A DNA stretch of 64,000 bases from positions 124,001 to 188,000 of the forward strand of contig NC_020054.1 in NCBI RefSeq assembly GCF_000331105.1, in the 5' to 3' direction. A model generated the notes under the pieces. It did no database searches and was not told the origin of the DNA. It worked only from the letters and a program-made list of their open reading frames with translations. Below are positions 31,765 to 40,187 of this stretch, in pieces; the first letter of the stretch is position 1, and every line of letters begins with the position of its first letter. The translations under genes were made by a program, and so were the position numbers. The stretch comes from Fibrella aestuarina BUZ 2 (GTDB lineage: Bacteria; Bacteroidota; Bacteroidia; Cytophagales; Spirosomataceae).

Positions 31765-34104
31765 TTATTTCAAACTCAACGCCGTGCGTTTGTAGCGCGC
31801 AGTACGGGCATCGTTGATGACGCCTTTCCAGTTCAGACCAAAGCCAAAATCGTAGGTATGGCCTTCGCTGTCGACGTAGGGAGTCATGTCGCGGGGTACG
31901 TCCTCGGCCTGCGCTTCTACCGTCTTCATGTCGGCGGGCATCTGGAAGGGCAGCAGGGCCGAGGGTTCGGCGGTGCCCGTCAGCAGGTCCATCAGCACCT
32001 GATCCTGCACGCCGAAACTCACGAGCAGCGCGTTGGCCTGTTTCTCAAACTCGCTCACCACCGCCGGGTTCGAGGCGTTCATGGCCACGATCACCGGCTT
32101 GCCTTTCATCTTGGCGTAGGCCTCCGTGATCATGGTCAGATCGGTCGCGTTGATCGTTTTGGTCGATTTGCCGTTGTAGGTTCGGTTCGTGAATTTTTCC
32201 AGTGGGTCGCCCCCGGCGATGCTTGGGTCGCGGGTGCCCTGCGCCGTGTAGGGACCATATTGCAGGCTGATAGGTACGTAGCCCGTGCCGCCCGCTTTGG
32301 CCTCGTCGCTGTCGTAGCCGCCTCCTGAGTTCGGGCTACGAACAAACACTAGCGCGTAATCGGCCTCGTCGGGGTTGTCGGTTACGGCAAAGTACCGCTT
32401 CACGATGTTGATGTTGACGGGGTAATCCAGCTTTTCGGGGGTGGCCATGCCCAGAAAGTTGCGCCCCGCCGGGGTGAACTGCTTAGGTACGTATACCGTC
32501 TTCTGCTTCGTCAGCGGCAGCACATTGCCTTTGTTCTTCAGCATTACCACCGACTGCAACTGCGCCTGATAGCCCGCCTGCATAAACTCGGCCTTCCCAA
32601 CGACGGCTTTGGTCTGCGCGGGATCGAGGTAGGGATTTTCGAACAGCCCCGTCCGGAAGATGTTCGTCAGCAACCGCACCGCTGATTGCTCGAACCGGGC
32701 ACGCATGGCTTTTTCGCCCAGTTCCTTCACACCCATCTGGTAGGCTTCGAGCACCGGCGCGGCGTCGTTGTTCCCCCCAAACTGATCGACGCCCGCTTTC
32801 AGGATTTTATAGTGCCGTTCGGCCACCGTTAGCTTTTCGACACCCCACGATTTCCCCGTCAGAAACACATCGACGGCGGTTTCGTTGGCGGTGATGTTCC
32901 AGTCGGTGCAGACCACGCCATCATACTTGTACTTCCCCCGCAGCAGATCGCCGATGATGTAGCGGTTATAGCTGTTGCCGACGTTCTCGCCGTTCTTCTT
33001 GTCCTGATTCGTCGAAATCGTGTAATACGGCATGACCGACGCCACCGTACCAGTCTTGCCTTTCAGTTTGAACGCCCCGTTGATGAACGGCAGAAAGTGC
33101 GACTCGAAATTGTTGCCGGGGTAAACGGCGTATTTGCCGTAGCCATAGTGGGCATCGCGCCCGCCCTCGCCCGAGCCGCCGCCCGGCCAGTGTTTTACCA
33201 TCGCGTTCACGCTGCCGTAACCCCAGCCGCCGTTGATCTCGGCCTTCCCCGTCGAGGTCTGAAAGCCATCAATGTAAGCGCGGGTCAGGTCGGTGACCAG
33301 CAGCGGGTCTTCGCCGAAAGTGCCGCTAAATCGGTACCAGCGCGGGTCGGTGCTCAGATCGACCTGCGGCGACAGGGCCGTGGCGATGCCCAACGCCCGG
33401 TATTCAGCGGCGGCAATCCGGCCAAACTGCTCCGCCAGATCGGGGTTGAACGAGGCGGCCATGCCCAGCGAGCCGGGCCACATCGAGATGGTGCCGCCCG
33501 CCCCGGCGTTGTACTCGGCATCGGCCCGGGTGCCGTGGCGCGGATCGGAGCTGTTGTTGGCCGGAATGCCGAGCCCCAGGCTTTCGCACAGCGCCTGCAC
33601 GTTGTTGTTCCAGCGGGCGGCAATTTCCGGGCTCTGCACCGAGGTAACCAGCACGTGCCGCACATTGTCTTTCGTCAAGAACTCTTTCTGCTGATCCGAC
33701 AGGTCGGCGGCATCAGCCCCGCTCTGGGCAAACACCTTCCCGCCATACGTACCGGCAAATGGCCCACCCGGTGCTGCCGGAATAGGCTGGTGACGGCTGT
33801 AGAGCATCAGGCCGGCAATCTGCGCGACCGACAGTTGGCTCGCCAGGTTTTTGGCCCGCGTGGCTACGGGCAGTCGCCAGTCTTCGTAGGGATCGAGTCG
33901 TCCATTGCGGTTCAGGTCTTTAAAGGCAAAGCCTTTGTTGGTGAGTAATTTCACGCCCGACGTAGTCGAGTATCCCAGCGTCTGGCCGCCTTTATTGACG
34001 ACCGTTACGCGCGTGTCGGCTTTGGTTTCGGTCCAGTTTTGCGCCAATACGCTTGTGGTGGTGGCAAATCCACACAGCCAAGCGGTTAATAGCTTCTGTT
34101 TCAT
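31765..34104 (-). CDS. Exported glycoside hydrolase family 3 protein (longer paralog)
   Basis: A 779-residue protein with the signal peptide MKQKLLTAWLCGFATTTSVL. It carries the same EF-hand-like loop as the other GH3 here (DLNRNGRLDPYE at 63-74, followed by DWRLPV). The GH3 barrel contains AMVKHWPGGGSGEGG and GVVCTDWNITAN, the latter with the likely nucleophile Asp, and an alpha/beta sandwich domain forms the C-terminal part. It is about 95 residues longer than the protein at 10153-12207, mainly from insertions (for example after RSPNSGGGYDSDEA). It is not in an operon with another glycosidase. It is convergent with the ECF sigma gene with zero spacing. Confidence 0.9.
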   Translation of the reverse strand: MKQKLLTAWLCGFATTTSVLAQNWTETKADTRVTVVNKGGQTLGYSTTSGVKLLTNKGFAFKDLNRNGRLDPYEDWRLPVATRAKNLASQLSVAQIAGLMLYSRHQPIPAAPGGPFAGTYGGKVFAQSGADAADLSDQQKEFLTKDNVRHVLVTSVQSPEIAARWNNNVQALCESLGLGIPANNSSDPRHGTRADAEYNAGAGGTISMWPGSLGMAASFNPDLAEQFGRIAAAEYRALGIATALSPQVDLSTDPRWYRFSGTFGEDPLLVTDLTRAYIDGFQTSTGKAEINGGWGYGSVNAMVKHWPGGGSGEGGRDAHYGYGKYAVYPGNNFESHFLPFINGAFKLKGKTGTVASVMPYYTISTNQDKKNGENVGNSYNRYIIGDLLRGKYKYDGVVCTDWNITANETAVDVFLTGKSWGVEKLTVAERHYKILKAGVDQFGGNNDAAPVLEAYQMGVKELGEKAMRARFEQSAVRLLTNIFRTGLFENPYLDPAQTKAVVGKAEFMQAGYQAQLQSVVMLKNKGNVLPLTKQKTVYVPKQFTPAGRNFLGMATPEKLDYPVNINIVKRYFAVTDNPDEADYALVFVRSPNSGGGYDSDEAKAGGTGYVPISLQYGPYTAQGTRDPSIAGGDPLEKFTNRTYNGKSTKTINATDLTMITEAYAKMKGKPVIVAMNASNPAVVSEFEKQANALLVSFGVQDQVLMDLLTGTAEPSALLPFQMPADMKTVEAQAEDVPRDMTPYVDSEGHTYDFGFGLNWKGVINDARTARYKRTALSLK

Positions 34105-34265
34105 AGACCAAAAAGTGCGGGTAATGATGGGTTTTACTCAAGCAGCGATTTCGTGTCGTATCGATTCGTTTGTTGCCCGTCAATAAAGTATAAATTAGGG
34201 CCGTGAGGAGGTAACTGAATGCCGCCCGCGCTGTCTTTCTAGTTTATTACTAACCCATACGCACT

Positions 34266-34562
34266 ATGTACGCTCGCATTGTTCAGGTACCCCTTCAGCC
34301 GGGGGCTGCCGAGAAAGCCACTACTTATTTTCGGGATACGGTGGGTCCCGCGCTGAAGCAGCAGACCGGTTTTTTAAACAGTCGGTTTCTGGTCAACACC
34401 GACACGAACCGTTGCCTGATGGTGACACTCTGGGAATCGGCGGAAACCCGAACCGCCGCAGAAACCAGTGGTTTCCTGCAAAATGTACTGCAGCACATGA
34501 AGCCCTTCTTCGCCGGGCTGCCAACGGTCGACTACTATGACGTAGCCGTGCAGGTCGCCTGA
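34266..34562 (+). CDS. Small ABM/dimeric alpha-beta barrel protein
   Basis: A 98-residue protein with the ferredoxin-like fold pattern of antibiotic-biosynthesis-monooxygenase-like proteins: YARIVQVPLQPGAAEKATTY, FLNSRFLVNTDTNRCLMVTL, WESAETRTAAETSGFLQNVL. These small dimers are often found in oxidative or redox contexts, and the family name does not imply antibiotic synthesis. It starts a run of plus-strand genes with an exported unknown and a Crp/Fnr regulator. Confidence 0.72.
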   Translation: MYARIVQVPLQPGAAEKATTYFRDTVGPALKQQTGFLNSRFLVNTDTNRCLMVTLWESAETRTAAETSGFLQNVLQHMKPFFAGLPTVDYYDVAVQVA

Positions 34563-34677
34563 TTAGCGCCGGCCCGGCGTTGGTGCGGTGCAACCGATTT
34601 CTTCGACGCACGCCCAAACGCCGGGCCTGAACAGTAAAAGCCGGGGCAGGCGGGATTTGCCTATAAACACAAGCATC

Positions 34678-35472
34678 ATGTCCCGTCGGCCAGCCAGTTT
34701 TCAATTCCTTCTCTTTTTTGTTCTGATTGCCGCCTCCGTTTCGGCGCAGGTACGTTCGGGTGGTAAAACCTACACGTACCTGATCTACCACAAACTGGCA
34801 CCGGGTATGACCATCCAGAACGCGATGCCGGTGGAGCGGGAGTGGAAGGCCATCAACCAGGCGGCGGTGGATGAGGGCAAGCTCATCGGCTGGCACATGA
34901 TGGTGAAGCAGTTCAGTTCGAACCCCAACCCCGCCGAATACGACTACGTCACCTGCATTGTCTCGCCCACGATGGGCATGGGCGGCGCCTCACCAGCCGC
35001 CATGGCCAAACTGTACGGCGACAGTGTGCAGGTACGTATGGCCGACCTGAACCGCCGTGACCGGCTCACGGCCCCGGTGGTCCGGATCGACATCTGGGAA
35101 AACCTCGACGCCCTCTACGGCCCCGATTTCAGCCCCGGCAAAACCCAGACGGTGGTGGTCGATTTTCTGAAGCTGCGCGACCCGCTAGCCGATTGGCCCG
35201 GTACGTTGGCCAGCCTGAAACAAACGGGCAGCACGCTCATTGACCAGAAACAGGCGGGTGGCTGGAGTTTCTCGGCCCTGAAAGTACCGGCAGGCAGCGA
35301 GAAAGGCTACGGGTTTGCCCTGACCCGGCCCGTTACCAGTTTAAACGTGCTGGCCGACCCCACCGACCCCAAACTCGCCGCCGCCCAAAAGCAGCTGAAT
35401 CGCCTGTTTGAGGTGGTGCGGCAGGAAGTGTACCGCTTCGAGTTGTTTACGACCCGGCCCGCCGCCAAATAA
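34678..35472 (+). CDS. Exported protein of unknown function
   Basis: About 264 residues from the ATG at 34678, giving the signal MSRRPASFQFLLFFVLIAAS with cleavage near VSAQ; the extra 30 in-frame residues upstream overlap the leader. The mature protein reads like two repeats of a dimeric alpha-beta barrel (YTYLIYHKLAPGMTIQNAMP, EYDYVTCIVSPTMGMGG in the first half, KTQTVVVDFLKLRDPLADWP, FELFTTRP in the second). I do not recognise a named family. It sits 115 bp after the ABM-like gene, which has a similar fold, so the two may be related in role. Confidence 0.6.
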   Translation: MSRRPASFQFLLFFVLIAASVSAQVRSGGKTYTYLIYHKLAPGMTIQNAMPVEREWKAINQAAVDEGKLIGWHMMVKQFSSNPNPAEYDYVTCIVSPTMGMGGASPAAMAKLYGDSVQVRMADLNRRDRLTAPVVRIDIWENLDALYGPDFSPGKTQTVVVDFLKLRDPLADWPGTLASLKQTGSTLIDQKQAGGWSFSALKVPAGSEKGYGFALTRPVTSLNVLADPTDPKLAAAQKQLNRLFEVVRQEVYRFELFTTRPAAK

Positions 35473-35510
35473 GTCGCCCTCTTTTCAACGCCACGCCCCT
35501 TACCGAACCG

Positions 35511-36083
35511 ATGACGCACTACGACCAACTCCGCCAGCGGTTCACCGAACTGATTCCCCTCACCGACGCCCAATGGCTCCGGTTTCTGACCATGGTGGAG
35601 CCGGTTATCTGCGCCAAAAACGCCTTCCTGACCGAAGCGGGGCAGGTGGAACAGTACATTTATTACCTCGCCGAGGGCATGGCGCGAGTATCGCTCAACA
35701 ACGACGGGAAGGACGTGTCGGTCGATTTTGTCTTCAGCAACGATTTTACGTCGGCGTATTCGTCGTTTCTGACGGGGCAGCCTAGTCAGTTCAACATTCA
35801 GGCGCTGACCGACCTGCACGCGCTACGCTTTAGCCGGGCCAATCTGCTGCGCTTTTACGACGAATCGCACGCGGCCGAGCGCATTGGCCGGTTGATTGCC
35901 GAGCAGGCTTTTTTACGGAAAACCAGCCGCGAAGTCGCCTTCCTGACCAGCACGGCCAAGCAGCGGTACAACCAACTGCTGGCGCAAAACCCCCGGCTGG
36001 TTCAGCAGATTTCCGTAAAGCATCTGTCGTCATACCTCGGCATCGAGCCCGAAAGCCTGAGCCGTATCCGGCGCACCATCTGA
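35511..36083 (+). CDS. Crp/Fnr-family transcriptional regulator
   Basis: A 190-residue regulator with a cyclic-nucleotide-binding-like N-terminal half (NAFLTEAGQVEQYIYYLAEG, MARVSLNNDGKDVSVDFVFS) and a C-terminal winged helix (TAKQRYNQLLAQNPRLVQQI, SVKHLSSYLGIEPESLSRIR). The first half lacks an obvious cAMP-binding Arg/Glu pair and has no Fe-S cysteines, so the ligand is unknown. It lies 38 bp after the exported unknown and upstream of the DoxX-like gene on the same strand. Confidence 0.85.
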   Translation: MTHYDQLRQRFTELIPLTDAQWLRFLTMVEPVICAKNAFLTEAGQVEQYIYYLAEGMARVSLNNDGKDVSVDFVFSNDFTSAYSSFLTGQPSQFNIQALTDLHALRFSRANLLRFYDESHAAERIGRLIAEQAFLRKTSREVAFLTSTAKQRYNQLLAQNPRLVQQISVKHLSSYLGIEPESLSRIRRTI

Positions 36084-36155
36084 TTTGCTAACAAATGTTA
36101 GCCGTGCGGCACCCGGCGACGCAGACCTTTGCAGCCTGGCAAAACAGATCAGGTT

Positions 36156-36608
36156 ATGGCTTTTTTTGGTGGATTGGTGGCTATCGCCGCACTGTTGTAC
36201 GGCATCGGATGGATGCTTTCACTCGATTACCTGCGGCTCGTTCGGCACGATATGCTGCTGGGGGCGGCGGTGATGTTTTCGCTGATTGGGGTCAGCCATT
36301 TTCGTAAACCCGACCTGATGCAGTACATGATTCCTAAAGGGCTGCCCGCCCCGCGGCGGCTGGTGTATTTGTCGGGCCTGGCGGAAATAGTGTTGGGGCT
36401 GGGGCTGCTGATTCCGGCCACGCGCACGGCGTCGGCCTGGGGGTTGATTGGGCTGCTGATCGCAATTTTTCCGGCCAACATCAACGTGGCGGTCAACAAC
36501 CTGCCGCCACCGGGAGGCCTGCCCGCTAAACCGTGGTACATCTGGTCGCGGCTGCTGTTTCAACCCCTCTATATCGCCTGGATCTGGTACGCCGCCCTGG
36601 CCCCGTAA
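36156..36608 (+). CDS. DoxX-like membrane protein
   Basis: About 150 residues from the ATG at 36156, with four hydrophobic segments (MAFFGGLVAIAALLYGIGW, DMLLGAAVMFSLIGVSHF, LVYLSGLAEIVLGLGLLIPA, WGLIGLLIAIFPANINVAV). The pattern resembles the DoxX/DoxD-like family of small quinone-linked or respiratory-associated proteins; the exact role in Bacteroidota is not established. It follows the Crp/Fnr gene after 72 bp and may be its target. Confidence 0.7.
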   Translation: MAFFGGLVAIAALLYGIGWMLSLDYLRLVRHDMLLGAAVMFSLIGVSHFRKPDLMQYMIPKGLPAPRRLVYLSGLAEIVLGLGLLIPATRTASAWGLIGLLIAIFPANINVAVNNLPPPGGLPAKPWYIWSRLLFQPLYIAWIWYAALAP

Positions 36609-36667
36609 CTGGCCCAGATCCGCCCCTTACGGGTTGCCTGCGTTGCCGAATGCCGTACCTTGTTGGC

Positions 36668-38260
36668 ATGAAGCAGCTTCTTCTCGGCCTCACACTCGCC
36701 CTTGGCCAACCGGCCTTTTCCCAACCCGACGCCGAAACGTCTTCTCCGGGCGTCGCTACGCCGGGCGGCGCTTTGCCCCGCATCGCCATTGCGGGGCTGG
36801 GCATCGAATCCAGCACGTTTTCGCCCGCCGTCACGCTCGAACCGGCTTTTCATGCCCGCTACAGTGGCGAAGTCTTCAGCGCCTACCCGTTTATGATGGG
36901 CGCGGCTCCGCTGCGGAAACAGGCGCGGTGGTTCCCGACGGTGGTGGGCAAGTCGCTGCCGGGGGGTATCGTGGCGCGGGACGCCTACGAGTCGCTGGTC
37001 GGGAAGATGCTTGATTCGCTCAAAAAATACGCGCCTTACGACGGCCTGTATTTCGATATTCACGGGGCCATGAGCGTGCAGGGGCTCGACGACCCCGAAG
37101 GTGATCTGATCACGCGCATCCGGCAGGTGGTGGGCACCAAAACCCTCATCTCCACCTCGATGGACCTGCACGGCAACGTCTCGGAGCGGCTCGCGCACCA
37201 TACCGATCTGATGACCTGCTACCGGATGGCCCCGCACGAAGACGCCATGCAGACCAAAGAGCGGGCCGTAACGAACCTGATGAACCGGCTCAAAAGCGGC
37301 AAAGGCAAACCCGCCTACAAAGCGCTCATCAACGTACCCATTCTGCTGCCGGGCGAAAAAACGAGTACGCGCATCGAGCCGGGCAAGAGCCTGTATCAGC
37401 AGGTGACGCCCCTCGCCGATCAGCAGCCGGGCGTGGTCGACGCGAGCATCTGGATTGGCTACGCCTGGGCCGACGAACCCCGCAACCACGCGGCCGTGAT
37501 GGTCGTGGGCGACGATCGGGCGAAGGTGACGCAAACCGCCGAGAAACTGGCCCGTGACTTCTGGGCGGTACGCAATCAGTTCGATTTTGTAGCGCCCACC
37601 GGTACGTTAGACGACGTGCTGACCAAGGCCATTGCCAGCCCCAAGCACCCGTTTTACATCAGCGACACGGGCGACAACCCCACGGCGGGCGGCGCGGGCG
37701 ACGTTACCTGGACGATTACGGAGATTCTGAAACGGCCCGAGTTCAAAAAGGCCGATGGCCCCACGCTCCTCTACGCCTCGATCCCCGACCCTGAATTTGT
37801 GAAAAAAGCTATCGCGGCGGGCGTTGGCGGGCAGGTGGACGGGACGGCCGGTGCCATTGTCGACCACCGGTTTGCGCCGCCCGTACCCCTGAAAGGCACC
37901 GTAACGGCCATTGTCCGCGGCGATAAGGATGCCGAGGTGGAAGTGGTGGTGAACGTGGGCAGCGCCCACGTGATCGTGACACAGAAGCGCAAGCCCTACC
38001 ACGAAGAAAAAGACTTTGTGCGGCTGGGCCTCAATCCGCGCACCGCCGACATCGTGGTGGTGAAGATCGGCTACCTGCAACCCGAACTCTACGACATGCA
38101 GAAAGACTGGATCATGGCCCTCACGCCCGGCGGTGTGGATCAGGATTTGTTCCGGTTACCCTACAAGCGCATCCAACGCCCGATGTTTCCGTTCGACAAA
38201 GGGATGAAAACGCCCGATCTGTCGGCGAAGTTGATCCCGCTGGCTGATGCGACGAAATAG
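36668..38260 (+). CDS. Exported M81-family (MlrC/microcystinase-C-like) metallopeptidase
   Basis: About 530 residues from the ATG at 36668, giving the signal MKQLLLGLTLALGQPAFSQ. The MlrC/M81 N-terminal domain is visible (ALPRIAIAGLGIESSTFSPA, GGIVARDAYESLV, LYFDIHGAMSVQGLDDPEGD, STSMDLHGNVSERLAHHTD, CYRMAPHEDAM), with His residues in DIHGAM and DLHGN in the likely zinc site. The C-terminal half carries YISDTGDNPTAGGAGD, typical of the family. Known members hydrolyse linearised microcystin fragments; most others are uncharacterised amidases. It starts 59 bp after the DoxX-like gene. Export is notable, because the family is usually cytoplasmic. Confidence 0.85.
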   Translation: MKQLLLGLTLALGQPAFSQPDAETSSPGVATPGGALPRIAIAGLGIESSTFSPAVTLEPAFHARYSGEVFSAYPFMMGAAPLRKQARWFPTVVGKSLPGGIVARDAYESLVGKMLDSLKKYAPYDGLYFDIHGAMSVQGLDDPEGDLITRIRQVVGTKTLISTSMDLHGNVSERLAHHTDLMTCYRMAPHEDAMQTKERAVTNLMNRLKSGKGKPAYKALINVPILLPGEKTSTRIEPGKSLYQQVTPLADQQPGVVDASIWIGYAWADEPRNHAAVMVVGDDRAKVTQTAEKLARDFWAVRNQFDFVAPTGTLDDVLTKAIASPKHPFYISDTGDNPTAGGAGDVTWTITEILKRPEFKKADGPTLLYASIPDPEFVKKAIAAGVGGQVDGTAGAIVDHRFAPPVPLKGTVTAIVRGDKDAEVEVVVNVGSAHVIVTQKRKPYHEEKDFVRLGLNPRTADIVVVKIGYLQPELYDMQKDWIMALTPGGVDQDLFRLPYKRIQRPMFPFDKGMKTPDLSAKLIPLADATK

Positions 38261-38414
38261 CCCTGTCGACCATCAGGTACGTACATAAACCGGGCTGGGT
38301 ACGTTGCCTGCGCCGCTGATCGCTCACCCGGCCCCGTGCTAACTGACAAAACCCTTTGCAGGTCGAGTCGTTTACAGGATGGAGCGTTACTTAACCCGGC
38401 TCCACGTCAACGGC

Positions 38415-39353
38415 ATGAAGGCAGCAATCATCAACCAGTATGGCAGCAGCCAGGAATTACAGATTCAGGACGTACCCAAGCCTGAGGTCGACACCCACGA
38501 CGTACTCATCCGGGTACAGGCCGCCGCCATCAACCCGGTCGATACCAAGGTGCGCGACGGGTCGATGAAACTGCTGCTCTTTGGCTCGTTTCCGAAAATA
38601 CTGGGGGCCGACTGCGCCGGTGTGGTGGAAGCCGTCGGGCTGATGGTGACCGACCTGCAACCCGGCGACCGCGTGGTGGCGTCGGTTGGCCCGACGGGTG
38701 GGGCCTACGCCGAGTACGTGTCGGCAAACGAGAAGTTTGTGGCCAAACTGCCCGACAGCATCGAGTTTGCGCAGGCGGCGGCCATGCCCGTAGCGGCTGG
38801 CACAGCGTTGCAGGGCATGCGTGACAAAGGGCATCTGCGCCCTAATGATCGCGTGCTCATTAACGGAGCGTCGGGCGGGGTAGGTACGTATGCCGTGCAA
38901 CTGGCTAAAGGGATGGGCGCATATGTCACGGCGGTTTGTAGCGCCGACAACGCCGCGCTGGTCAGGCAACTGGGTGCCGACGTAGTGATCGACTACAAAA
39001 CGACCGATTTCACCAAATTGCCCGAGCAGTACGAACTCGTATTTGATGCGGTGGGGAAAAGTTCGTTCGATGCCTGCCGCGCCATCCTTACCGACGAAGG
39101 TACCTACGTAACCACCATTCCGTCGCCGAAGCAGTTGGTGGAGCAGGTCGTGACGATCTTCACGAAGCAGAAAGCCGAGTCGATCCTGTTTTCGTTTACG
39201 CGGGAAGACATGAACTGGTTGCTGAAACAGGCTGCCGAAGGCAAACTCCGGTCCGTGATCGACAAGACCTATCCCCTGTCGCAAGTGGCACAGGCCCACG
39301 ACTACAGCGAAACCGGCCGGGCTAAAGGCAAGCTGGTGCTACTGATGGATTAG
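38415..39353 (+). CDS. Zinc-free NADP-dependent quinone reductase/MDR oxidoreductase
   Basis: About 312 residues from the ATG at 38415 (MKAAIINQYGSSQELQIQ); a start 36 bp upstream only adds twelve unusual residues. MDR features are present: VLIRVQAAAINPVDTKVRDG, GADCAGVVEAVG, GDRVVASVG, and the Rossmann turn VLINGASGGVGTYAVQLAKG. No structural zinc cysteines are seen, so it belongs with quinone reductase/zeta-crystallin types. The product is probably cytoplasmic and reduces quinones or enones with NADPH. It appears to be a single gene, with repeat copy 2 of the GTCATCCCGAC element downstream. Confidence 0.88.
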   Translation: MKAAIINQYGSSQELQIQDVPKPEVDTHDVLIRVQAAAINPVDTKVRDGSMKLLLFGSFPKILGADCAGVVEAVGLMVTDLQPGDRVVASVGPTGGAYAEYVSANEKFVAKLPDSIEFAQAAAMPVAAGTALQGMRDKGHLRPNDRVLINGASGGVGTYAVQLAKGMGAYVTAVCSADNAALVRQLGADVVIDYKTTDFTKLPEQYELVFDAVGKSSFDACRAILTDEGTYVTTIPSPKQLVEQVVTIFTKQKAESILFSFTREDMNWLLKQAAEGKLRSVIDKTYPLSQVAQAHDYSETGRAKGKLVLLMD

Positions 39354-39427
39354 CCAGCAAAACAATCAGGTACGGCCCCGCTTGCCCAAGCGCCATCGCC
39401 ATACTCACCGCCCCTCGGCCTTTTTTT

Positions 39428-39511
39428 GTCATCCCGACGACAGGAGGGATCCTAAAGCATCTTTGTTTGTGAGTTGAGGTGCCTCAAGATCCCTCCTATC
39501 GTCGGGATGAC
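39428..39511. repeat. GTCATCCCGAC inverted-repeat element, copy 2
   Basis: Arms GTCATCCCGACGACAGGAGG and onward (39428-39451) pair with 39488-39511 over 24 bp with one G-T mismatch. The loop contains GAGTTGAGGTGCCTC, matching AGTTGAGG in copy 1, so the loop as well as the stem is conserved. Confidence 0.85.
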
Positions 39512-39625
39512 AGAAATGCATACTAACCGAGCTTAACCAAGCAGTACCGACAGCCAACGTCTACCTGATTCACCAATCTTATCCAAAACATTGATTTTTG
39601 CACAAAAAACTTTTCGATTAATCTA

Positions 39626-39656
39626 TTGGTTGATATAGCAACCATCTTTACATTTG
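39626..39656 (+). promoter_or_regulatory. Candidate promoter of the marR-like gene, near-leaderless
   Basis: TTG at 39626-39628, then 20 bp, then TACATTTG at 39649-39656 (matches TAnnTTTG). The -7 box ends 4 bp before the ATG at 39661, so transcription would start at or next to the start codon. Confidence 0.5.
39628..39643. promoter_or_regulatory. Candidate MarR operator upstream of marR
   Basis: GGTTGATATAGCAACC, an inverted repeat with 14 of 16 positions symmetric. It overlaps the likely -33 region (TTG at 39626-39628) of the promoter for the MarR gene and shares GTTGATATA with the palindrome before the tolC-like gene. Confidence 0.6.
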
Positions 39657-39660
39657 CCGC

Positions 39661-40131
39661 ATGATTGACTCGACTACGCTTCAGGCAAAGTTTACAGAAC
39701 GCATGGGTTCTCAATCGATATTCATGATCAGCCATGTTGGGCACCTTATGGCGAAAAAGGCCAATCGGGAACTGACACGGCTGGGCTTTACCATTCAGAT
39801 CGAGCAGTTTCCGGTGTTGTTTGTCACTTACTTTGCTGGCGACGAACTGCTCTCGCAGCAGGACATTGCCAACATGTTACAGAAAGACAAATCGGGCATA
39901 CAACGCTCCATTCGCACACTGGAACGCGATGGCTACCTACGAGTCGTTTCCGACAGCATCGACCGGCGCAAGAACCTGATCCGGCTGACGCCCGCGGGTA
40001 AGATGATTATCGAGCAGGCGATCCAGACGACCGAGATGCTGGATCAGCAGATTATGAGCCAGTTGTCGGAGGCCGAACGGGACGCGTTTCTGGCTACTAC
40101 CCGCAAGATTATAGCCCTGATTGATAGCTAA
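39661..40131 (+). CDS. MarR-family transcriptional repressor
   Basis: A 156-residue winged-helix dimer: FMISHVGHLMAKKANRELTR, EQFPVLFVTYFAGDELLSQQ, DIANMLQKDKSGIQRSIRTL and ERDGYLRVVSDSIDRRKNLI cover the helix-turn-helix and wing. It is first in the row with the efflux genes. Matching palindromes stand before it and before the tolC-like gene (39628-39643 and 40148-40163), which suggests that it represses itself and the pump and is released by a small hydrophobic ligand. The gap to the tolC-like start is 56 bp. Confidence 0.92.
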   Translation: MIDSTTLQAKFTERMGSQSIFMISHVGHLMAKKANRELTRLGFTIQIEQFPVLFVTYFAGDELLSQQDIANMLQKDKSGIQRSIRTLERDGYLRVVSDSIDRRKNLIRLTPAGKMIIEQAIQTTEMLDQQIMSQLSEAERDAFLATTRKIIALIDS

Positions 40132-40147
40132 CTTTTTTTACCTCATT

Positions 40148-40163
40148 AGTTGATATATCTACT
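40148..40163. promoter_or_regulatory. Candidate MarR operator upstream of the efflux operon
   Basis: AGTTGATATATCTACT, symmetric at 14 of 16 positions with the core GATATATC. It lies 24 bp upstream of the tolC-like start and resembles the palindrome before marR. A weaker -7-like AACGTTTG is at 40175-40182. Confidence 0.6.
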
Positions 40164-40187
40164 GTAGACACATCAACGTTTGGATTT

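Larger units (their letters stand above)
39354..39660. other. Intergenic region with repeat element and marR promoter
   Basis: 307 bp between the quinone reductase and marR-like genes. It holds the GTCATCCCGAC element (39428-39511), a candidate MarR operator (39628-39643) and a -7 box (39649-39656). I see no coding frame of substance. Confidence 0.7.
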
